Source: Craterostigma plantagineum (taxonomy: Eukaryota > Streptophyta > Magnoliopsida > Lamiales > Linderniaceae). Taken from it: DNA of 64,000 nucleotides. This document shows positions 22,299 through 30,543 of the stretch, piece by piece. How positions within the stretch are numbered: position 1 is the first letter of the stretch; every line of letters starts with the position of its first letter. Both the position numbers and the translations under genes were made by a program. Location: the NCBI GenBank assembly GCA_027422505.1, contig JAPQWV010000361.1, positions 372,001 through 436,000 of the forward strand. The letters run 5' to 3'. The notes beneath the pieces were generated by a model. That model made no database searches and was not told the DNA's origin. It was given only the letters and a program-made list of their open reading frames with translations.

Positions 22299-22689
22299 GC
22301 GACGTGATTCAAGGACAAGCACCTGAGGCTATCCGAAATGACGACGAAGAAGCTCTGAGCGAAGTGAGCCAAGCACCAGGCGAGGCTGTGCGAAACAACG
22401 CCGTGCAGAAGGATGTCGAACAAGCTCGGGTTGGAGAAGGGCGAGAAAAAGAAGAAGGGTAGAATAAATTATTTAATAATTTTATCAAGATATGCTATTG
22501 TATTGTACGTGATAATGATTTACATCTAAATATTTAGATTTAATTTTAAGCATTATATATTATGACCCTGATCTAATTAGTATTGTATTTTAAATTAACT
22601 ATATTTTATAATATTTAATTAGGTTTAAAAATATATAGATGGTTGTATTTAATTAGGTTAGTTATGTAATAAACATAAAAGGTCCCGCG

Positions 22690-24440
22690 CTAAAGTGTTT
22701 ACAGGTTTTACTGTAGCGAATGGACCCGTGATAGAATAATAAAAGTAAAAAAGCAACCACCACTTTAACTTCAATTCAATTCAATTCAATCGTTCTTTCT
22801 CCTGCACCCCAAACGTTTTGCAAATCGTTTCTCTGCAAGTAAAATCCAAATCCGAACCTCAATCTACAATGGCAATCAGCGCGAACACCCAGAGAGTGAA
22901 GGTATCTGTTCTACTCTTCGTCTTCAATTTAACCGATCGAACCCTAATTTGGTACGGACCCGTGCTTGCAAGCATAGGACCGTGCTTGCAAAGACCATAC
23001 TTAGAAGCATATGACCCGTCGTCACGGCACCCGCCCATAAGATGATGGTCCCAGACGGGTCCACTGTGTATAAGCGTGGTCCCCTGCTTATAACGAGCGG
23101 GTTCCCTGCTCGTAGCGCGTGGGTCCCGTGACCTTGCGCCCGCGAAGAACAACACGGAACCTGCGCGCTACGATCAGGGGATCCTCGCGTTATAAGCAGG
23201 GAACCGACGCTTATACGCAGGGGACCCATGCCTGGACCATCATCTTATGGGCGGGTCCCGTGCAAATTCGCACAGGTCCCCTGATCATGCGCAGGGGTCT
23301 CATTCGCATCTGTGCTTGAATGTCAGCATATGCGATGCGGTCCACTGCCCATATGTGCATAAGGGTTTTCTATTGTCAATATTCATACCAAGTAACTGGC
23401 TAAAATGTGTTTTACGTATAAATTAGGTTGTGATGAAGAAGCAGTTTGGTTCAGGGGACGAAGTTCCTGATTGCCGTCTTACGCTGACCTCGTTATACAA
23501 CGAGGCCAGTGAGCCGACAAGACAGTGTCTTAACCAGGATGAGTTTCAGATTTTTTGTGCCGAGAGTCTGTTCGGCCGCCTTGTTATGGCCGAGCCGGAT
23601 TTTAACCTCTAGCTTCAGTTGTTGTGGTACCTCATCTAGAGGCAGACCACTCTGCACAACCGCGAAGAGCTGCAGATGATCGTTGGCAACAAACCACTCC
23701 GATTTTCAAAATCGGAGTACTGCCTAATCACCAGGCTGAAGTTCGAAGCCGCGCTACCGCCAGTGAACGAAGACGAAGCATTCACGAGGAGACATTTTGG
23801 CGATAGATCAATAATTCACATGTCGCACGTCAAGATTGCATTGGAGAACTTGGCTGGCGACGAGGACCGTGTGGACTTCGAGAAGCTGAAGTTGGCGAAT
23901 GTCTACTTCGCCGCCGTGGTGTTGTTGGCCCGAAAGTCAAAGAAGGACACCGTCCTCAGTTCTTGGGTCCTTCATCTCGCCGAAGACCGGTTTGCTTTCT
24001 CGCAATATCCTTGGGGCAGCGTGCTTTCAAGGACGTCATACGCGCTGTTAAAAAAAATCTACGGGAGATCAAACGGGAGTGGCTGATAAGTGGGCTCGTA
24101 CAGCCACTTCAGGTAATTTGTAATTAAGCTTTGCCATACCTTCTTTTGACATGATTGCTAGTATTATTTGCATTATTTGTATTCAGATACTAGCATACGA
24201 GTGCATACCGGGCGTTGCAGACGAGTTTGCGAGTCGCAAAGAAGAAGATTTCACGCCACGCATGCTCAGGTGGGTGACGACAAATTGGAGAAGGAAGGGA
24301 TGCCCGAGTTTGAAGTCTGTCGCATTACACAGTGACGGGTCCCATGTACGAGGATTGATAGTGCCGTCAGCGGACGAGCTGAAGGGGTCGTACTTTAGGG
24401 ACAGCGTTTTCGACGTTGGGGCGGCACATGAGCTTTTCGA
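22690..24440 (+). repeat. Left arm of the large inverted repeat
   Basis: Inverted copy of about 28560-30330. Shared landmarks, outside to inside: ACTGTAGCGAAT and GACCCGTGA; AAAAAGCAACCAC; exon 1 ATGGCA...; GAACCCTAATTTGG with GACCCGTGCTTGCAAGC; GTATAAATTAGGTTGTGATG at the exon 2 acceptor; ACCACTCCGATTTTCAAA; an intron ending TATTTGTATTCAG; GTGCCGTCAGCGGA; and TTTTCGACGTTGGGGCGG. The copies have diverged but stay colinear. Confidence 0.88.
22960..23330. repeat. GGGACCC island II, inside left-arm intron
   Basis: Repeated GACCCGTGCTTGCAAGCA, GGTCCCCTGCTTATAACG and GGGACCC units in both orientations fill the first intron of the left-arm gene. The right-arm intron (29580-30030) is built from the same units in inverted order. 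Confidence 0.85.
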
Positions 24441-25391
24441 TCGTGTGACGGACCTACTCCTGCAGGGAGCGGAGGTTAGGTGTTCCCGCGGCCACCGCCA
24501 TCGCGGTGAGGGTTCTAGCCGACAGAATTTGGAACCTGAGACCATCCACCAGATCGAGAGCAGTGGCCGCCGCGACAACGATTTGATGATGCCCCACGTC
24601 AGCATCCCCAAACAGCCGCACGAGCACGGCTTTCATGCAACTCCGGAGATGGGTCCATCAAGTGGTCATGGTTTCGCCTCGGGTCCACGCTTCAATGAAT
24701 GGAAAATTCGTGTGGAGCAAAACTTCACCAACTTGTTTGGGCGATTCGACCATCTTGACACGCACTTGCATCAGTTTCAAGAAGAAGAGGTCGGCAGTGG
24801 TCGACGAACGAGAGAAGGTGGGATGCGTACGAGGAACATTGGACCCAAATGCAATCGTGGGGCGACAGCCTCAGGGAGTTGGGGAACTCGGTTCAGGGTT
24901 TGGCGAGCAGATTTTTTGTTGGATCGCGCACTCCGCCTACCGAAGCTCGTTAGTAAGTTTTTTATACTCAATTTTTTTAATTAGTTGTGTAGATTACTTA
25001 ACAGTTACTATTTATGGTGTAGATGTCGATCCAAGCGAGTTTGGAGGTGGATCGCACGCTACACATGCCGAACGGGGTTACGGTAAGTTTTTATACTTAA
25101 GGACGTGAAAAATAATATCTAGTTATTTTCGAATTTTCTTGTATAGATTACGATGAGAGATGGAACACGTACATGGGACCGGATGGCTGTCCGAGCCAGG
25201 AGGCATGGGACGATCACAGTCCGTCGGAATGGGCGCATTCACGTTACGGAGACTATGTCCAACCGGAATGGACCGGCGAAGAGGCAGAGAGAAGAGAAGA
25301 GGTGGTCCCATCATCGTGGATAGGCGCTTATGGGCTCGGGGTTCACGAGGTCGCGACGGACGTCGAGGCTCGGGACGTCACGCATTGGGAG

Positions 25392-25540
25392 GTCGAGATG
25401 CACGCCGATCCTCAGGTGAAGGACGCTCAGGTCGAGACGCACGCCGATCCTCAGGAGGAGGACGCTCAGGTCGAGACGCACGCCGAGCCTCCAGAGGACG
25501 ATGCTCAATTGGAGACGCACGCCGAGGCTTCAGTTTCTGT
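25392..25540 (+). repeat. 39-bp in-frame tandem repeat (four units)
   Basis: Four units of 39 bp encode 13-residue acidic repeats (pattern DAQVETHADPQEE, with variants). They lie in the low-complexity linker between the DUF1985 part and the Ulp1-like part of the left-arm pseudogene. The open frames on the opposite strand here are shadows. Confidence 0.85.
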
Positions 25541-26894
25541 CCAAGCGGCCTACAAAGGAAAAGGCGTCGTGAGAGAGAAGACCCCTGAGCGGACGAAGAA
25601 GCCATCTTGGTACCACATGACGTCGTTCACCAATTTCCCCTCGACGAATACAGTCAAAGCTCCAAAGATTTCGGCGTTCGAGCGGCATATCGAGTTCAAG
25701 GCAACCAAACTCTGGCCAAAAGTCAAAAGTACTCTTTTAACGCTCATGAAGTTTACCGGTGCAAAAGTCGTCGGAAAGCTACAACAACACAACCCTGGAT
25801 AGCTTTTGAACCTTGCGACTGAGGGTATTCCACTCGATGAGATGGTACGTATGAATTTACCAAATACCTTTCGCCACCTTACTCAAAATGTGTTGAAAAA
25901 CGGTCTATATTTTATTGCAGCACGTCGATGAATGCCTCGTTGGGATCGTCAACATGCAGAAAGTTAGCAAATCGGTTGCGAGTTCAGTCGCGTACATGCC
26001 CACTAGGTTTAAGATGCTCGTGATGAGCGAGGGGTGCTAAACCTACTCGGGAAGCCATGTGGGAAAGGCTTCAAGAGATTGCTCCCGTTCGCGCTGGGAG
26101 AAGAGGAAGATTGGAAGAGCAGGTCGTGGGATCTAGCGACCCAAGTTGCCATCGCCATGCGTACGCGAGGCCGATGGGCGTTGTTCGTTGTTGATGTATC
26201 AAAAAAGGAGTTCACGATTTACGACTCCGATGCGCCTGCTGGCTTCGAGTGGCGGTATATCGCCGACGACGTCAATAAACTTCTGATCGTAAGCCCGACG
26301 ATTTTCAAGGAGCTGCAACTGATAAAACGGATGTCTAACAAGGGCAAGAGCTGGCCAGCTGGTTGGTGTCGCGATTTCAGAAGATAAAATCAGTAAGTTT
26401 TCATGAATGTTGCGTTTTATTTATCGGTCGTCAGTGTTTAAAAATAAATGTCATGTTGGATATGATTTTCAGGGGAGAAGCTGGCATGGCGATGTTGCGG
26501 GCGGCAATGTCGCTTATGATGTAGAAGGACGACGTATCCCGGCTCAATCAAACTCATATGAAGGAGTTTAGAAAATACCTCGCATGTTCTATTTTGAATA
26601 ATGATTGGGACAATTTTTAGTAATTTTGTTTGTTGATTATCATTTGTTGTGTTGAGTATAAATTTCATGTGTTGAGGAATTTCTCTGTTGAATTTTAATT
26701 TTACTTGTTTGATATTAACTTTACGTGTGTTGGATATGAATTTAGGGTTTAGAATTGTGAAAGATTGTGTTTTTCTGTGTTTTCCAACTTTTTGTCAGTG
26801 AGACTGATACGTGATTTGGCATAAAAACAAAAATAACTGAATTTTAAGTGATTTGACATATCTTCACTTGGTTGATATGATATTAACTTTTCAG

Positions 26895-27175
26895 CTGTTT
26901 GCTACGCATGTTCCCTGCGCGGGTCCCCTGAATATAAGTGCGGGGACCATGCTCATAACACGCAGCTCCCCTGATCTTTACGCGTGGGTCCCCTGCTTAT
27001 ATCGCAGAACAATTTGACGGGACCGGACGGATCCGGCAATAACATTCTCATAATTTTGACGGGACCAATGACGACCAGGGCATCTCTGTATGGGTACTAT
27101 GCAATATGAGCGGGTCCCCTGTTTTGATGCGCGGGTCCCCTGACCATAACATGTGGGTCCCATATGTTCATGTGC
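26895..27175. repeat. GGGACCC island III
   Basis: Repeated GCGGGTCCCCTG and GGGACCATGCTCATAAC units in the spacer between the convergent genes. Same motif family as the arm introns. Confidence 0.8.
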
Positions 27176-27689
27176 GATTTTTGCAATGTTAATTCATGGA
27201 AGTAAGCGATTAATTGTGCGTATTTATACTTTGTTTATCGTAGAATACAATATAAAGTCATCATACAATAGCACAGAACAAAAAAATTGGATAAAAACAC
27301 AAGAATTAGATTAAGTCTATAAGATTGTTACATCCTACAGAAATCACAAACACGAGTATGTTTTCTGGGTGTGCTCTCTTACTATATTCACGTCAGAGGT
27401 TGTTTAACATCAAATACATGGTGGAATATATATATTTTTTGTTTTAAACTTGGAGTTAGATATAATAATATGTCGGTTAATTTTTTTTATTGCGCTCTTA
27501 ATTTTTTATTAATTATTATCTTATTAAGGAATTTAATAATATTAGATTTTCACATCCTTTCAAGCCCCAAATCGGGAATCAAATGTCAAGTCATCTGTCC
27601 TGTACATACTGTATAATGACACTGCTCTGACATGTCACTTTTGACCAATAAATGAATACACTGCTCTGACATGTCACTTTTCATCAATA

Positions 27690-27880
27690 ATCGAACAATT
27701 ATTGGTCCCACTCAATAAGCGAAGGTGACCAACCCTAATGTGCGGGTACCATGTGCAAAGTTTGGGTCCCATGCTCATAACCCGCCCCTCCTATGCGCGA
27801 GGCTCATGGGACCCGTGCGTTACTAGCCTGGTATCTAAACCTTAAAATCAGGGGGCCCCCACGTTAAATGCAGGGGTTTC
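27690..27880. repeat. GGGACCC island IV
   Basis: Units such as GCGGGTACCATG, GGGTCCCATGCTCATAAC and CATGGGACCCGTGCG next to the end of the right-arm gene. Confidence 0.75.
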
Positions 27881-28048
27881 TAATTCCACCATATTCATAC
27901 ATGATTTTTCTTTAATGTGCTACCTAAACGAAGCTTCACGTGGCAACGCAACACAGAAAGCAGGCGCACGTAACACAACCTAACATAACAGAACACAAAT
28001 TGCAACGTAAAAACGTACGTAATACAAATATGCGCAAATACTACAACT

Positions 28049-30144
28049 TTATCTCCTACCAAATTCACCCACCGAAGCAAACCTATTCTTCTGGGGTCGT
28101 CCACGCTGTGAACCAACAAGAGGCGGCAACATGTCCATACTACTTTCACTACAATCCGTTACCGGCCGTATTGTACCTTCGTATGCCAACTTCCAGAACT
28201 CCAAGGTATAATAATCATGCACTAGTGAATACACCGGCACTTGGGCGGAACCATAAGATGCAATCGCATGTGGACATGTGATACAATCTATGTCAAACAT
28301 CATGCACGTGCATTTACGCCCTCCCAAATCGACCACCTCGTTCACATGCTGCCCGTACACGTTATATGTTAGATGCCCGACTTCCGATGCATGAAATTTT
28401 TGCGACTCGGCAAAATTCTGTCGTATGATCGACTCCACCTTCGGCGTAAACCTAGTCATGTTCGCGGCGATTGAAGCTTCCACAGATCGCCGATTCTTAC
28501 TGAACCACGATGATGTTAGTCGATGAATCGAGTCCAACAGTCCAATAATTGGAAGCTCGTGTTCCGCCCCAACGTCGAAAATGTTGTCCCTAAAGTACGC
28601 CGCCTCCAAATCTTCCGCTGACGGCACTAACAACCCTCGTACAAAATCATCGTCGACGGCATCTGCGACCGTCCTAAGAGTCGAGCATGCTTTGCGATGC
28701 CAATTATTCTTTGCGAAACGCAAACTCGTCTGCAACCACCGGTATGCACTCGTATGCTAGTATCTGAATACAAATAACGCAAAAAATATTAGCAATTATG
28801 TCAAAACAAGGTATGCAAAGAAGCTTAATTATAATTCACCTGAAGTGGTTGTACGAACCCACTGATGAGCCAGTCCTGTGGCCTCTCCCGTAGATTTACC
28901 TTCACAGTTCGTATCACCTCACCGAAAGCCACGGTGCCCCAAGGATACTGGGAGAATGCAAACCGATCTTTGACGAGACTAAGGACCCAGGGACTGACGA
29001 TGGTGTCCTTCTTCGACGGTCGAGGCATCAACACGGCGGTGGCGAAGTACACGTCCGCCAACTTCAGTTTCTCGAAGTCCACATCGTCCTCGTCGCCAGA
29101 CAACTCCTCCAACACACGCTTGACGTGCGACATGCGGACTTTTGAGCTGTTGCCAAAATGTCTCGCGGCTCATCGGTAGCTCGGGTGCGAACTTCAGCCT
29201 GGTGATTAGGTAATACCCCGACTTTGAAAATCGGAGTGGTTTTCGCCAAAAATCATCCACAGCTCTTCCCGGTTGTGCAACATCGTCTGGCTCTGGATGA
29301 GGTACCACAGCAACTGGCCCGAGAGGTTAAATCAGGCTCGGCACTAATAAGGCGGCCGAACGGATTCTCATTCCTAAAAATCACCCACTCGTGGTGGTTC
29401 AGACATTGTCTTATCAGCTCGCTAGCATTAGCGTATAACGAGCTCAGCTTTACACGCAAATGGGGAACGTCGTCCACTGTGTCGAACTGCTTCTGCATCA
29501 CAACCTAATTTATACGTAAAACACATTTTAGCTAAATTACGTGGTATGAATAATGAAAACGGAAAACTCTTATGCACAGATGCGTAGGGGACCGCATCAC
29601 ATATGCTGAGATTCAAGCACAGATGCGCATGAGACCCCTGTGCATCGGCGCGGTCCCAGCAAGGGTCCCCTACATATAAGCGCGGGTCTCCTGGTCATAG
29701 CGCGCGCCCTGCTTATAACGCGCGGGTCCCCCGACCTTGCGCGCGCGCAGTGACATAGGACCCGCCCGTTAAGGTAAGAGGACTCGAGCGTTTAAGCAGG
29801 GGAACCGCGCTAATACACAGGGGACCCGTGAGATACGCACAGGTCCCCTGCTCATAAGCGGGGGTCGTGTGCTTGCAAGCACGAGACCCATGCATTAAAA
29901 AGCGACGACGCTGCGCAAGCACAGGTCCTATGCTTGCAAGCACAGGTCCTAACCTAGCAAGCGCGAGTCCTATGCTACCAACCACGAGTCATATGCTACC
30001 AAGCTCTGTCCTATGCTTGCAAGCACGGGTCCGAACCAAATTAGGGTTCGATGGGTCGTTCCCAGATCCCCTCTCGCGTTAAATTGAAGAAGACGCAGAG
30101 TAGAACACATACCTCCACTCTTTGGGTGTCGCGTTGAATGCCAT
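28049..30144 (-). pseudogene. DUF1985-SWIM chimeric transposase-derived gene
   Basis: Mirror image of the left-arm gene for its first half. Exon 1 is at 30144 down to 30113 (ATGGCATTCAACGCG..., one base shorter than the left copy and so out of frame), an intron runs to 29505, and a DUF1985 exon starts at 29504 with frameshifts near 29230. The exon at about 29133-28840 is still open (MSHVKRVLEELSGDEDDVDF...). After an intron, 28735-28049 is open. It begins like the left-arm linker (VRGLLVPSAEDLEAAYFRD, FDVGAEHEL), then turns into the C-terminal part of a MULE transposase (LLDSIHRLTSSWFSKNRRS) with a SWIM zinc finger C-x-C ... C-x-H (CTC ... CPH, about 28265-28312). The DDE catalytic domain is missing altogether. 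Probably nonfunctional as a transposase; the DNA-binding finger may survive. Confidence 0.82.
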
Positions 30145-30330
30145 TGTCGATTGAGTCGATTGAGGTTCGGTTGGCTTTGAGTTGCAGAGAAAACGATTTG
30201 CAGTGCAGGGGCGGGAGAGCACACGCTTGCTTTTTTACTGGAAGTGAAAGTGGTTGCTTTTTTTAGTTTTACCCTGCTCTTCTTTCACGGGTCTGATGTT
30301 TCAGATTCGCTACAGTGTAACATGTAAACC
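28560..30330 (-). repeat. Right arm of the large inverted repeat
   Basis: Inverted partner of 22690-24440, with the same landmarks in reverse order. Identity ends near 28550, where the right copy turns into transposase C-terminal sequence and the left copy turns into the Ulp1-gene linker. Confidence 0.88.
29580..30030. repeat. GGGACCC island V, inside right-arm intron
   Basis: GGTCCCCTGCTCATAAGCG, GGGACCCGTGAGATACGC and CTATGCTTGCAAGCAC units, the inverted equivalent of the island in the left-arm intron. Confidence 0.85.
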
Positions 30331-30501
30331 TTTTAATTAATTTTTTCGTTAACTGTTGTTGAGGTTGTTGATTGACATTAAATAAGAATAAAATAGTCTT
30401 TAGCGCAGAGTTAGTAAGGGTACAAAGGTAAAATCCGATTTTGGGTGCTATTTTTTAAAAGATTACCAACTCAAAGGCTATTTACCTAAAAAAATTCTCC
30501 C

Positions 30502-30543
30502 AAAGCCACTCCCAGTCCGAAGTACCCCACCCAAGAACAACCA
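30502..30543 (+). promoter_or_regulatory. Short 5' leader between transposon end and PPR start
   Basis: Only about 43 bp separate the last base of the Mutator-type terminal repeat (30501) from the PPR start codon (30544). The stretch is C/A-rich (AAAGCCACTCCCAG...AACAACCA) and ends in a plant-like start context AACCAATGG. Any core promoter must therefore lie at least partly within the transposon end, or the gene has been displaced from its original promoter. No TATA box is evident in these bases. Confidence 0.55.

Larger units (their letters stand above)
22869..26620 (+). pseudogene. DUF1985-Ulp1-like peptidase transposon gene, broken
   Basis: Model: exon 1 at 22869-22901 (MAISANTQRVK), a GT...AG intron to 23426 full of GGGACCC units, exon 2 from 23427. 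Exon 2 encodes a DUF1985 domain (LFGRLVMAEPDFNL ... NREELQMIVGNKPLRFSKSE) with in-frame TAG codons at about 23610 and 23637. An intron ending TTCAG at 24186 leads to a linker exon, then an acidic linker with four 13-residue repeats (25392-25540). The C-terminal half resembles a C48/Ulp1 SUMO-protease fold (GRWALFVVDV, FTIYDSD) and ends ACSILNNDWDNF. The residue expected to be the catalytic His (HW) is Arg at 26172-26174, the Cys region is scrambled, and frameshifts occur near 26035 and 26370. DUF1985-Ulp1 genes are typical cargo of plant Mutator/CACTA elements. Confidence 0.85.
26621..28048. other. Spacer between the two convergent 3' ends
   Basis: No coding region recognised. Two further GGGACCC islands lie at 26895-27175 and 27690-27880, separated by AT-rich sequence. 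The dodecamer CTCTGACATGTC, within a longer CACTG...CACTTTT unit, is directly repeated at 27622 and 27661. The left-arm gene ends at 26620 and the right-arm gene ends at 28049, so both stop at the edge of this spacer. Confidence 0.65.
20878..30501. mobile_element. Composite Mutator-like element with inverted gene arms
   Basis: The right terminus, read inward on the minus strand from 30501, is GGGAGAATTTTTTTAGG, then AAATAGCCTTTGAG and TTTTAAAAAATAGCACC. It matches the terminal style of the 742-bp Mutator element at 18958. A related left terminus (GGGTCTTTTAAAAAAATAGC) starts at 20878. Inside, two arms (about 22690-24440 and 28560-30330) are inverted copies of one module, leading to a Ulp1-like half (plus) and a SWIM-finger half (minus). 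Captured-looking DNA (plastid 16S, DEK_C) lies between the left end and the left arm. No matching 9-bp duplication was found (TCCCAACGC against AAAGCCACT), so the left boundary in particular is provisional. The catalytic transposase core is absent. Confidence 0.72.

Noticed and set aside
28049..28735. Intact 228-residue host gene
   Set aside because: It is the last exon of a transposon-derived chimera: its first part mirrors the left-arm gene and its end is a MULE SWIM-finger tail.
20869..30510. 9-bp target duplication for the large Mutator-like element
   Set aside because: Flanks TCCCAACGC and AAAGCCACT do not match; either the left end is misplaced or the duplication has been lost.
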